Assembly: GCF_025061645.1 (NCBI RefSeq)
Contig: NZ_JANYMP010000022.1
Span: 1-64,000, forward strand
Source: Umezawaea endophytica
GTDB taxonomy: Bacteria > Actinomycetota > Actinomycetes > Mycobacteriales > Pseudonocardiaceae
Direction of reading: 5' to 3'
Length of the DNA stretch: 64,000 nt
Shown: in pieces, positions 29,907 through 38,387 of the stretch
How positions within the stretch are numbered: position 1 is the first letter of the stretch
How the letters are laid out: each line of letters begins with the position of its first letter
Position numbers and translations under genes: made by a program
Notes under the pieces: model-generated
Database searches by the model: none
The model's input: only the letters and a program-made list of their open reading frames with translations
What the model was told of the DNA's origin: nothing

Positions 29907-31366
29907 TTCGGACGCTCCACCATGACAGTGAACTGGTCGGCGATGGCGGGCTGCTGCGGCTTCGGCTTCGGCGTGACCTTCGGGCCGCGCGCGGCGTCGG
30001 AGATGCGCAGCAGCAGCGCGACGAGGACGTAGTTGGCCAGCAGCGAAGAGCCGCCGTAGGACAGGAACGGTGCGGTGATGCCGGTCATCGGGATCAGCTT
30101 GGTGACACCGCCGACGACGATGAAGACCTGGAAGCACAGCGCGAAGCTGAGCCCGCCGCCGAGGAGCTTGCCGAAGCTGTCCCGGACGGCGATCGAGCTG
30201 CGCAGGCCGCGCAGCGCGAACACCGCGTAGATCAGCAGCATCGCGGACAGGCCGACGAAGCCGAGCTCCTCGCCGATCGCGGACGTGATGAAGTCCGTGT
30301 TCGCCTCGGGGATCAGGTCCGGCCTGCCCGCGCCGAGCCCGGCGCCGAAAATGCCGCCGGTGCCGAGGCCGAACAGCGACTGGGCGATCTGGTAGCCGCC
30401 GCCCGCGTCGTTGTAGGTCGCCAGCGGGTCGACCCAGTTCGCCACGCGCTGCTGCACGTGGTTGAACAGCTTCCACGCCACGATCGCGCCCGCGGAGAAC
30501 AGGACGAGGCCGATCACCACCCACGCCGCGCGCTCGGTGGCCACGTAGAGCAGCACCAGCACGATGCCGAAGAACAGCAGCGAACTGCCGAGGTCCTTCT
30601 GCAGCACCATGATGCTCACGCCGACCGCCCACGCGGCGACCAGCGGACCGAGGTCGCGGGCCCGCGGCAGGTCGAGACCGAGGAACCGCCTGCCCGCCGC
30701 CGTGAACAGGTCGCGCTTGGACACCAGGAAGGCCGCGAAGAAGACCATCAGCAGGATCTTCGCGAACTCACCCGGCTGGATCGAGAACGCGCCGAACGTC
30801 AGCCAGATCTTCGCGCCGTTGATCTCCGGCGCGATGAAGCTCGGCAGGATGCCGGGCAGGATCAGCGCGACCAGGCCGACCAGACCCGCGGTGTAGCCGT
30901 ACTTGGCCAGCGTCCGGTGGTCCTTCACGAACTTCAGCACCAGGCAGAACAGGACCAGCGCGACCGCCGTCCACAGCACCTGCTTCGGCGCCTTCGCGGA
31001 GTACAGCTCGCCCTGGATGACCTTGCCCTCGAACGCCAGGTCGATCCGGTGGATCATCACCAGGCCCAGGCCGTTGAGCAGCGCGACGCACGGCAGGATC
31101 ACCGCGTCCGCGTACGGGGCCCACTTCCGAACCGCGAGGTGCGCCACCGCGAACAACGCCATGTAGGCCAGGCCGTAGTAGACGATCTGCATCGTCAGTG
31201 CCTGCTCCTGGTTCGCCTCCACCAGGATCAGGGCAGCCGTCACCAGGGCCGAGGCGAACCCGAGCATGACGAGTTCGGTACCCCGCCTCGTGGGCGGCCT
31301 CAAGCCTGGCGACGTGCTGGTCGCCGCGGAGAGCGGCGCCTCCCCGGTGGGGACCGGCGAACCCAT
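29903..31366 (-). CDS. rodA: SEDS peptidoglycan polymerase RodA
   Basis: A 487-residue polytopic membrane protein of the FtsW/RodA/SpoVE family that polymerises glycan strands from lipid II. Family motifs visible are SIQPGEFAKILLMVFFAAFL, WVDPLATYNDAGGGYQIAQS, IPEANTDFITSAIGEELGFVG and PMTGITAPFLSYGGSSLLANY. The position next to pbpA and the four-base overlap suggest a SEDS-PBP pair. A short disordered cytoplasmic tail ends the protein. ATG start three bases after the pstP stop. Confidence 0.96.
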   Translation of the reverse strand: MGSPVPTGEAPLSAATSTSPGLRPPTRRGTELVMLGFASALVTAALILVEANQEQALTMQIVYYGLAYMALFAVAHLAVRKWAPYADAVILPCVALLNGLGLVMIHRIDLAFEGKVIQGELYSAKAPKQVLWTAVALVLFCLVLKFVKDHRTLAKYGYTAGLVGLVALILPGILPSFIAPEINGAKIWLTFGAFSIQPGEFAKILLMVFFAAFLVSKRDLFTAAGRRFLGLDLPRARDLGPLVAAWAVGVSIMVLQKDLGSSLLFFGIVLVLLYVATERAAWVVIGLVLFSAGAIVAWKLFNHVQQRVANWVDPLATYNDAGGGYQIAQSLFGLGTGGIFGAGLGAGRPDLIPEANTDFITSAIGEELGFVGLSAMLLIYAVFALRGLRSSIAVRDSFGKLLGGGLSFALCFQVFIVVGGVTKLIPMTGITAPFLSYGGSSLLANYVLVALLLRISDAARGPKVTPKPKPQQPAIADQFTVMVERPK

Positions 31367-31369
31367 CGA

Positions 31370-32776
31370 CTACTGGCCCTTCCGTCGGCAGTCCGTGCCC
31401 GGCGTCTGCGTGGGGGTCTGCAACGGGGTGACTTCCGAGCTGGTCGTCGCCTGGGACGTCTCGGTGGTCGTCGTCGCCCCCGACGGCGGCACGGTGGTGG
31501 TGGTCGTCGGCGTCACCGAGGTCGACGGCTTGGAGGCGTCGGCGCACGGCGGCAGCACCTGCTCCGTGCGGAGCTTGCGGATGCCTTCCCTGGCTTCCTC
31601 CAGGCCGCCCTTCGTGATGCCGTTGCGCACGACGTCACGCGAGGAGACCCGGAGGTCGTTGATCGTGATCGGCTCGCACGCGGCTTCGGAGCCGGGCGGG
31701 CACGACCCCTCGGCGACCGCGTGCAGCGAGAGGCCGAGGAAGCTGCCGCTGACGCCGCGGAAGATCGACACCTGGCCGTCGTCCGTGGCGCCGATGTAGT
31801 ACTGGCGCATCACCCACCACCGGGTGCCCAGACCCGCCGCCGCGACCAGCAGCAGCAGGAAGAACACCAGCAGGACCGCCTTGACCTTGCGTCGCCGCTT
31901 GATCTTGGGGTCCGGAGGGGGCGGGGGAGCCTCGGCGCGCACCGGGATCGGCCGCGGACCGGTGATCGAACTCGCCCGCGAGGCGGGGGAGTCCGGTGGC
32001 GGCGGGTCGGCGCTGCCGTCACCGGCGGCACCGCCGATGATCGGCGCGTCGTCGCCGAAGTCGATGTCGGCCACGTCGGCGACGATGACCGTCACGTTGT
32101 CCGGCCCACCGCCCTTGAGCGCCAACTCGATCATCCGGTCGGCGCACGCCTGCGGATCGGGGATCCGGATCGCCTCGTCGAGCGTCTCCAGGCTGACCAC
32201 ACCGGAGAGGCCGTCCGAGCAGAGCAGGTAGCGGTCGCCCGGACGCGCTTCGCGGACCATGAGGCGTGGTTCCACCTCGTGGCCGGTCAGCGCGCGCAGC
32301 AGCAGTGACCGCTGCGGGTGCGTGGCCGCTTCCTCCTCGGTGATCCGGCCTTCGTCGATCAACGACTGGACGAACGTGTCGTCGTGCGTGATCTGCGAGA
32401 ACGAACCGTTTCGCATCATGTAGGCACGCGAGTCGCCGATGTGGGCCATCCCCAGCCTGCTCCCGGCGAACAGGACGGCGGTGAGCGTCGTGCCCATGCC
32501 GTCCAGGTCCGGGTCGCTGGCGACGAGTTCGGAGATGGCGCCGTTGCCCGCGATGACCGCTTCGCGCAACTGGCCGAGCAGGTCGTCGCTCGGCTCGTCG
32601 TCGTCCAGCGGGGCCAAGGCGGCGATCACGACTTTGCTCGCGACTTCACCGGCAGCATGGCCACCCATGCCGTCGGCGAGTGCGAGCAGGCGGGGGCCCG
32701 CGTACACGGAGTCCTGGTTGTTGTTGCGCACCAGGCCCCGGTCGCTGCGGGCCGCATATCGGAGGACGAGGGTCAT
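31370..32776 (-). CDS. pstP: PP2C-type serine/threonine phosphatase PstP
   Basis: A 468-residue metal-dependent phosphatase that reverses PknA/PknB phosphorylation. The catalytic domain (about 1-240) has NNNQDSVYAG, LADGMGGHAAGEVAS, GTTLTAVLF, IGDSRAY, LCSDGLSG and GGPDNVTVIVADV, which carry the metal-binding aspartates. A Pro-rich linker precedes one transmembrane helix (about 300-322) and an extracytoplasmic domain of some 140 residues with a Thr-rich tail. The start overlaps the fhaB stop by four bases. Confidence 0.96.
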   Translation of the reverse strand: MTLVLRYAARSDRGLVRNNNQDSVYAGPRLLALADGMGGHAAGEVASKVVIAALAPLDDDEPSDDLLGQLREAVIAGNGAISELVASDPDLDGMGTTLTAVLFAGSRLGMAHIGDSRAYMMRNGSFSQITHDDTFVQSLIDEGRITEEEAATHPQRSLLLRALTGHEVEPRLMVREARPGDRYLLCSDGLSGVVSLETLDEAIRIPDPQACADRMIELALKGGGPDNVTVIVADVADIDFGDDAPIIGGAAGDGSADPPPPDSPASRASSITGPRPIPVRAEAPPPPPDPKIKRRRKVKAVLLVFFLLLLVAAAGLGTRWWVMRQYYIGATDDGQVSIFRGVSGSFLGLSLHAVAEGSCPPGSEAACEPITINDLRVSSRDVVRNGITKGGLEEAREGIRKLRTEQVLPPCADASKPSTSVTPTTTTTVPPSGATTTTETSQATTSSEVTPLQTPTQTPGTDCRRKGQ

Positions 32777-33234
32777 GAGCGCAGCTCGATCACCGTTTTG
32801 CCGATTCGGATCGGAGAGCCGAGCGGGACCCGGAGGGGTGCCGTGACCTTCGCCCGGTCTAGGTAGGTGCCGTTCGTGGAACCGAGATCTTCCACGTACC
32901 AGTCAGTGCCGCGCAGCGAGATGCGCGCGTGCCGGGTCGACGCGAAGTCGTCGTCCAGCACGAGCGTCGAATCGTCTGCGCGGCCGATCAGGATCGGCCT
33001 GCCGTCAAGGGAGATCCGGGTACCCGTCAGCGCCCCGTGAGTGACCACGAGTTGCCGGGGGGCCTTGTTCCCCTTGGCGGCCTTTTCCGCGTTTCTTCGG
33101 AAGCCGGGGACTGAGACCCGCAACCCCGAGGCAGCGTAGAGATCGGAGCGGACCACCCGAAGTGCGGCCAGCACGAACAACCACAGCAGGACGAGGAAAC
33201 CTGCTCTGGTCAGCTGCATCACCAGCTCTGGCAC
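32773..33234 (-). CDS. fhaB: FHA domain protein FhaB (FipA)
   Basis: A 153-residue protein with an N-terminal transmembrane helix (AGFLVLLWLFVLAALRVV), a short basic linker and a C-terminal FHA phosphothreonine-binding domain. Key residues are visible in ILIGRADDSTLVL, TRHARI and [11 protein letters not shown]. In mycobacteria the homologue is a PknA target linking FtsZ and FtsQ. The GTG at 33234 has GGAGCGG upstream; an ATG five codons later is an alternative start. Confidence 0.94.
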   Translation of the reverse strand: MPELVMQLTRAGFLVLLWLFVLAALRVVRSDLYAASGLRVSVPGFRRNAEKAAKGNKAPRQLVVTHGALTGTRISLDGRPILIGRADDSTLVLDDDFASTRHARISLRGTDWYVEDLGSTNGTYLDRAKVTAPLRVPLGSPIRIGKTVIELRS

Positions 33235-33285
33235 CGGTTGTAACCGCTCCTGCCTTGAGTGCTGTCACCGACGCCCGTATCGACC

Positions 33286-34482
33286 TCAGCCTTGCGTGCG
33301 GAACACCAGTGAGGAGTGGCCGATGCGGACGACATCGCCTTCCGCGAGCTGCCAAGTCTGCACTGGAGTGCCGTTCACTGTCGTGCCGTTGGTCGAACCG
33401 AGATCCGCGAGCATTGCACTCTGCCCATCCCACGTGATCTCCAGGTGCCTCCTGGAGACTCCTGTGTCGGGTAGGCGGAAGTCTGCTTCCTGCCCGCGAC
33501 CGACCACGTTGCCCCCCTGTTTCAGGGGATACGTGCGGTTCGAGCCGTCGTCCAGGTGCAGCGTGGCGTTCAGCGTGCGGGGTCCGGACTGCACGGCCGG
33601 GGGCGCGTAGCCCGCCGCCGGGTCCTGGTAACCGCCCTGCTGCCCGTAGCCGCCCTGCTGGCCGTAACCCTGGTCGTAGCCCTGTTGGCCGTAACCCTGG
33701 TCGTAGCCCTGGGGCTGCTGCCCGTAGCCCTGGTCGTACCCGCCGGGGGCGGGCTGCTGGCCGTAACCCTGGTCGTAGCCCTGGGGCTGCTGGCCGTAAC
33801 CCTGGTCGTAGCCACCGGGGGCGGGCTGCTGCCCGTAACCCTGGTCGTAGCCCTGCGCGGGCTGCTGGCCGTAGCCCTGGTCGTAACCCTGCTGGCCGTA
33901 GCCCTGGTCATAACCCTGCTGCGGCGGTTGTTGGCCGTAGCCCTGGTCGTAACCGGGCTGTGGCGGCTGTTGGCCGTAACCGCCCTGCCCATAGGGGTCG
34001 TGGCCGGGCTGGCCCTGTCCTTGTCCGTAGCCGGGAGGCTGGCTCATGGATCGGTCTCCTGCGGTGCGAGGTGGTGCTGACCGTCGGCTGGCAACTTTCA
34101 CATCGGGGTCGACGGACGAGCTGGTTCGGAACTGTCCGGTGTGCAGCGCGTCGGAGCGCTCCAGGGAGACTACGACGTCACCATAGGTATCCCACCCAAA
34201 CTCGGCCAGGTGCTCCCCGAGGGAGTCCCCGAGGAGTTGGGTGATGCGTAGTTCATCCTGCCCGTCACCGGCAAGCCGATCGTGGTCCTGCGGGCCGAGC
34301 AGGACCACATAGTGGTTCGGCGCGAGGAGTCTGCCACCCGCGAGCTCGCGGATGTTGCTCTCGGCCTCACGCTGAAGCGCCTGCGCTACTTCCTGCGGCA
34401 CGACGTTTCCGCCGAACACGCGCGCAAAGGTATTTCCGACCATGCCTTCGAGACGGCGCTCGAAGCGCTGTACGAGGCCCAC
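33286..34482 (-). CDS. fhaA: FHA domain protein FhaA with Tyr/Gln/Gly-rich linker
   Basis: A 398-residue protein. The N-terminal DUF3662 domain (about 1-125) starts [21 protein letters not shown] central disordered region (about 145-300) is made of GYDQGYGQQ-type repeats. The C-terminal FHA domain (about 315-398) has [25 protein letters not shown] and [12 protein letters not shown]. FhaA binds phosphorylated partners of the PknA/PknB system, including the flippase regulator MviN/CwlM in mycobacteria. The GTG at 34482 has GGAGGG upstream. It is the first gene of the operon and diverges from tRNA-Leu. Confidence 0.95.
   Translation of the reverse strand: MGLVQRFERRLEGMVGNTFARVFGGNVVPQEVAQALQREAESNIRELAGGRLLAPNHYVVLLGPQDHDRLAGDGQDELRITQLLGDSLGEHLAEFGWDTYGDVVVSLERSDALHTGQFRTSSSVDPDVKVASRRSAPPRTAGDRSMSQPPGYGQGQGQPGHDPYGQGGYGQQPPQPGYDQGYGQQPPQQGYDQGYGQQGYDQGYGQQPAQGYDQGYGQQPAPGGYDQGYGQQPQGYDQGYGQQPAPGGYDQGYGQQPQGYDQGYGQQGYDQGYGQQGGYGQQGGYQDPAAGYAPPAVQSGPRTLNATLHLDDGSNRTYPLKQGGNVVGRGQEADFRLPDTGVSRRHLEITWDGQSAMLADLGSTNGTTVNGTPVQTWQLAEGDVVRIGHSSLVFRTQG
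33627..33985 (-). repeat. Degenerate in-frame repeat array in fhaA
   Basis: About a dozen units of 18-30 bp encode [22 protein letters not shown] and similar peptides. Units are multiples of three and vary mostly at synonymous sites, so the protein sequence is preserved. The array is prone to length change by slippage. Confidence 0.85.
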
Positions 34483-34599
34483 GGCAACACCCTCCGACTC
34501 GGTTGACTCCGACCCCGATCGTATCCGGGCTGACGTGGTGGGACACGGGCCAATTGGTAACCCGTCCAGAGGGCGTGCTAGTGTTCACCACGTCGCTCC

Positions 34600-34682
34600 G
34601 GGCGAGTGGCGGAATGGCAGACGCGCACGGTTCAGGTCCGTGTGTCCGAAAGGACGTGGGGGTTCAACTCCCCCCTCGCCCA
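34600..34682 (+). tRNA. leuT: tRNA-Leu (CAG anticodon)
   Basis: An 83-nt tRNA with a long variable arm (class II). The acceptor is GGGCGAG/CTCGCCC with discriminator A. The anticodon arm CACGG-TTCAGGT-CCGTG gives anticodon CAG, and the variable arm is GTGTCCGAAAGGAC. The T arm is GGGGGTTCAACTCCCCC. It diverges from fhaA, as leuT does in M. tuberculosis. Confidence 0.96.
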
Positions 34683-34689
34683 TCCTTAC

Positions 34690-34734
34690 CCAGAAGGCCC
34701 TTGACCGCAGAGTACGCGGTCAAGGGCCTTCTGG
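34690..34734 (+). terminator. Hairpin terminator after tRNA-Leu
   Basis: A perfect 19-bp stem (34690-34708 with 34716-34734) with a 7-base loop begins 8 bp after the tRNA. Confidence 0.88.
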
Positions 34735-34739
34735 CATTC

Positions 34740-35736
34740 ACGACCGACCCGCTCCACCGACCGCCACCAGCGATCTTCGACCTGGCCCGCCCGGTGATCG
34801 CCGGGAGCGGTCGGCCCCGCGGACGGCGGGAGTGGCCCGTGACGGTGATTGGTCTGTCCTGGTTGGGCCATTCGCGAGCGCCGCCACCACTGCGGACGGC
34901 CGCCAGTTCGTTGATCGTCCGCCCCGCCGTTGATTCGGTTCCGGCATGGGTGATCTCAGTCACCCGGTCGAGTGACGGAGGACATGTGCGGGTCGTCACG
35001 GTCGTCGAATCCGGGGCGGAACGCCGGGGTCGACCGAACCCCCAAGTCGGTACGGGGTCCCGGAGATGTACTCGACCGGCTCGCGACCGCTGGGGTGAAC
35101 CGGCTCGCGCCACGAGGTCGTCACCGCGCGGTGACGACTCCCCGCGACCCGCGTTCCCGCTGGTTCCGGGCGTCGACGGGCGCGGGGGCGGTCGAGGGAC
35201 CTGGTGGGCGAACGACACGGTCCGCGCCGACCTTCTCCCGACCGCCGGGCAGGCCGCTGTGGGGCCCGTGGAGGCCCCAGGAGTCGAGGGGGGACCCGCC
35301 GAGCTGGTCGTCGGCCCGACCGGCGCTGTGGACGCGCTGGTCGCGCGGTCGGCGCCGCGGTGGGGGACAGGACCGTTCCGGTCGTCTGACCAGTGGTTCT
35401 CGGGTCGTCCGGTCGATTTGGCGCGCTGAACGGTCGACAAGCGGTCGGGCGGCCGTCCGGGCGCCCCTCGACGAGCGGAATCCCGGAGGCGATCCACGCC
35501 TACTGTCAGCTCGCCTTTCGGCCCGACCGCCCACACCGGCATCACCCGGACGGCGGCACCGTCGGGCTGAACTCCCCGAGGGTGCTATCTACCGGTCACC
35601 GACCGCTCGACGCCGCCGATCGCAGGGCCCCTTTCGGCCTGGAGGCACGGCCCGGTCCTCCTGCTACCAATTATCCAGAGCACGAGTCGAAACACGGCGG
35701 AACTTCCCGACCGTGATTCCCGAGGGAGGCCCTGGC
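34740..35736. other. Gene-free kilobase
   Basis: No protein-like frame was found. Open frames on both strands give Arg/Pro/Gly-rich products without motifs and run through the tRNA or the terminator. The segment contains a perfect 22-bp palindrome (35117-35138) and several short inverted repeats. Its right end (about 35690-35736) must hold the promoter and ribosome site (GGGAGG) of the next gene. Confidence 0.6.
35117..35138. repeat. Perfect 22-bp palindrome
   Basis: GTCGTCACCGC is followed directly by its reverse complement GCGGTGACGAC, with no spacer. The flanks are non-coding. It could be an operator for a dimeric regulator or a cruciform-forming site. Confidence 0.7.
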
Positions 35737-36354
35737 GTGAGCAGCACACCAGCACGGATCGCGGTACCCGGTGACACACGGGCGCCGTCGGCCACTGCTG
35801 TTCCGGTTCCCGAACTCCCCGGCACCACCGAGGAGCTCGCCGCGTCCGCGGCCATCCGATTGGGGTGGCACGGGGTCGTGCTGCCCGAGATGGTCCTGAT
35901 GGGTCGCCGAGTCGTGGTGGTCGCCGAGCTGATGGCCGACGCCCACGCCGAGCGCGTGTGCGTCGGAGCGGGCCCCGAAGCGGACCGCACCACGGTGTCC
36001 ACCTGGGTGTGGCCCGAGATGGAGGGCCGGGTCCCCCCGTCCGCCGTCAAGATCGTCGGCGTCCTCGCCGTGGCCCGCCACTGGCGCACCGCGCTCGCGT
36101 CCGCCGTCCCGTTCGCCCGCTACGGCAACGCCGCGGTCGTCCTGCCCACGTCGGTCGCCTTCACCCACGACTACCTGACCAACTGCCTGCCCCGCGTGCG
36201 CCGCTACGGCGTCTCGGTCCTGATGGCCGACGCCGAGTCGAACGTCACCACGGACGTCACCGGCCGCAACGAGTACGTGCCGGTCGAGGACACCGCGACC
36301 ACGCGCTGGGTGAATGAACTCGTCTACGAGCAGGTGCTCGCAACCGCTTCCTGA
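35737..36354 (+). CDS. Conserved-looking hypothetical protein
   Basis: A 205-residue protein of unknown function. The GTG at 35737 is supported by GGGAGG eight bases upstream and by the onset of protein-like composition. Segments such as GWHGVVLPEMVLMGRRVVVVAELM, AVPFARYGNAAVVLPTSVAFTHDYLTN and RRYGVSVLMADAES resemble an alternating alpha/beta fold with hydrophobic strands. No signal peptide or membrane helix was found. The next gene starts 14 bp later, so the two may be cotranscribed. Confidence 0.75.
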   Translation: MSSTPARIAVPGDTRAPSATAVPVPELPGTTEELAASAAIRLGWHGVVLPEMVLMGRRVVVVAELMADAHAERVCVGAGPEADRTTVSTWVWPEMEGRVPPSAVKIVGVLAVARHWRTALASAVPFARYGNAAVVLPTSVAFTHDYLTNCLPRVRRYGVSVLMADAESNVTTDVTGRNEYVPVEDTATTRWVNELVYEQVLATAS

Positions 36355-36368
36355 CCTACCGTCGGAGC

Positions 36369-36998
36369 ATGCGAGTAGTGATTGCCGGCGGCCACGGGAA
36401 GATCGCGTTGGAGTTGGAGCGGCTCATCGCCGCCAGAGGGGATTCGGCCACCGCGCTGGTGCGCAACCCCGACCACTTCAGCGACGTGTGGACGGCTGGA
36501 GCGGTACCTGTTCATTGTGATCTCGAAGCGGCCGACGTCGCCGCCGTGGCGGAGTACCTGACCGGTGCGGGCGCCGCGGTGTTCGCCGCTGGTGCGGGGC
36601 CCGGAAGCGGGCCGGACCGCAAGGGGACCGTTGACCGGGACGCGGCAGCGCTGTTCGCCGCAGCCGCCGAGCAGGCGGGTGTGCGGCGCTTCGTGCAGAT
36701 CAGCTCGACGGGCATCGACAAGGCCGACGACCCGTCGGTGTCGCCCGAGTTCGCCGTCTACCTGAAGGCGAAGGGCGCGGCCGAAGAGGACTTGCGGGCG
36801 CGGGATCTCGACTGGACGATCCTGCGCCCCGGAGCGCTGACGGACGACCCCGCCACCGGCCGCGTCGAACTGGCCGAGAAGGTGATCAGGGGCTCGATCC
36901 CCCGCGCCGACGTCGCCGCCGTCGTGCTCGCCCTGATCGACAGGCCGGAGACGGTCGGCAAGACCCTCGAGGTGATCAGCGGGGACGCGCCGATCTAG
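36369..36998 (+). CDS. NAD(P)H-binding SDR-type protein
   Basis: A 209-residue atypical short-chain dehydrogenase of the NAD(P)-binding YwnB/NmrA-like group. The nucleotide motif is VVIAGGHGKIALELERL. The central motif is VRRFVQISSTGIDK, and LDWTILRPGALTDDPATGRV follows, typical of the family. The classical Tyr-x-x-x-Lys is represented only by YLKAKGAAEE. The substrate is unknown. Its stop overlaps by four bases the stop of the convergent FAD oxidase gene. Confidence 0.85.
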   Translation: MRVVIAGGHGKIALELERLIAARGDSATALVRNPDHFSDVWTAGAVPVHCDLEAADVAAVAEYLTGAGAAVFAAGAGPGSGPDRKGTVDRDAAALFAAAAEQAGVRRFVQISSTGIDKADDPSVSPEFAVYLKAKGAAEEDLRARDLDWTILRPGALTDDPATGRVELAEKVIRGSIPRADVAAVVLALIDRPETVGKTLEVISGDAPI

Positions 36999-38299
36999 GC
37001 GCCCAGCACCCGGTCAAGGTACGGGTTCGTGAAGACGTGCTCGGGGTCGACCTCGTCCCGCACGCGGCGGAAGTCGTCGAAGTGCGGGTAGCGCTCGCGC
37101 AGCACCTCGGCCCCGAGCGTGTGCATCTTGCCCCAGTGCGGCCTGCCGCCGACCGAGGCCGCGATGCGCTCGAACACGTCGAAGTACTCGCGGTAGGGCA
37201 TCCCGAGGAACTGGTGCACCGCGATGTAGGCCGAGTCCCGGCCGGACGCGGTGGACAGCCAGATGTCGTCGCCCTGCGCGGTGCGGACCTCGACCGGCAC
37301 GATCACGCCGTGGTCGAGCTTCCGCACCGCGGCCCGCAGTTCCCGGACCACCTCGTGCAGCGCTTCGCGCGGCACCGCGTACTCGGACTCGACGAACCGG
37401 ACCCGCCGGGGTGACACGAAGACCCGGTGCGACTGGTCGCTGTAGACCCGCTCCGACAACGCCGCCGCGCACAGCTTGTTCAACGGCCGAGCGGTCGCCG
37501 GGACCGCCCGCGCGAGCCGGGCCACCACACCGAACACGGTGTTCTCCATGACCTCGTACTCGTAGAACTGCCGCAGCTTCGACAGCGGCTTCGCCTCGTG
37601 GTCGGCGGGGACCCGGTTGTTGCGCTTCACCAGGACGCCGTCGCCGTGCAGGAACCAGTGGAACTCGACGTGGTCCTCGACCGCGGTCAGGTCGTCGAAC
37701 TCCGCGAGGATCCAGTCGAGGTGACCGGTGGTCTCGCGGGCGTGCAGCACGAACGCGGGCACGCACTTCAGGGTGATGGTGCTGATCACGCCGAGCGCGC
37801 CGAGGCCGAGCCGGGCGGCGTTGAACAGGTCGGGGTTCTCGCTCGCCGAGCACGAGGTGACCGAGCCGTCGGCCAGCACGAGTTCGAGCGACTCGACCTG
37901 GGCGGACAGCCCGCCGAGCTTCGCGCCGGTCCCGTGGGTCCCGGTCGAGATGGCACCGGAAATCGTCTGCGCGTCGATGTCGCCGAGGTTCGCCATCGCC
38001 AGCCCGAGCCGTTCGAGACCCGCGTTCAACTGCCGCACGGTGGTGCCCGACCGCACTTTGACCAGGCCGGATTCGCCGTCGGCTGAGATGATCCCGGTCC
38101 ACGCGTTCAGATCGAGCGCGACACCGGGAGCGACCGCGATCTCGGAGAACGAGTGTCCGCTGCCGCGGGGGCGAACCGACCTCCCGTCAGCCCGAGCGGA
38201 GGTGATCGCGTGAGCGATGGCGTCGGTGCTGGCCGGGTGCTCGACCCGGTGCGGCGAGGCGGACGCGGTGCCCGCCCAGTTGGTCCACTGGGCCCTCAT
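36995..38299 (-). CDS. FAD-linked oxidase, D-arabinono-1,4-lactone/alditol oxidase family
   Basis: A 434-residue flavoprotein. The PCMH FAD-binding domain (about 15-185) has VRPRGSGHSFSEIAVAPG, where the histidine is the candidate for covalent FAD attachment, and GTHGTGAKLGGLSAQV. The C-terminal ALO domain has EFHWFLHGDGVLVKRNNR and ends GKMHTL then FRRVRDEVDPEHVFTNPYL. Relatives oxidise aldonolactones or alditols with oxygen. The ATG at 38299 follows GAGGAGGGG; longer versions lack such a site. It diverges from the deaminase/aldolase gene. Confidence 0.9.
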   Translation of the reverse strand: MRAQWTNWAGTASASPHRVEHPASTDAIAHAITSARADGRSVRPRGSGHSFSEIAVAPGVALDLNAWTGIISADGESGLVKVRSGTTVRQLNAGLERLGLAMANLGDIDAQTISGAISTGTHGTGAKLGGLSAQVESLELVLADGSVTSCSASENPDLFNAARLGLGALGVISTITLKCVPAFVLHARETTGHLDWILAEFDDLTAVEDHVEFHWFLHGDGVLVKRNNRVPADHEAKPLSKLRQFYEYEVMENTVFGVVARLARAVPATARPLNKLCAAALSERVYSDQSHRVFVSPRRVRFVESEYAVPREALHEVVRELRAAVRKLDHGVIVPVEVRTAQGDDIWLSTASGRDSAYIAVHQFLGMPYREYFDVFERIAASVGGRPHWGKMHTLGAEVLRERYPHFDDFRRVRDEVDPEHVFTNPYLDRVLGA

Positions 38300-38387
38300 G
38301 CACGCCCCTCCTCGGACTGTGACGAACGATACGAACCGTAGGTGAAAGCTATTCACATTTCAAGGCTTGAGGACGTACCGTAAAGCC

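Noticed and set aside
34972-35736. Upstream extension of the 35737 gene by 255 codons
   Set aside because: The added peptide is Arg/Pro/Ser-rich and lacks structure, while the GTG at 35737 has a strong ribosome site.
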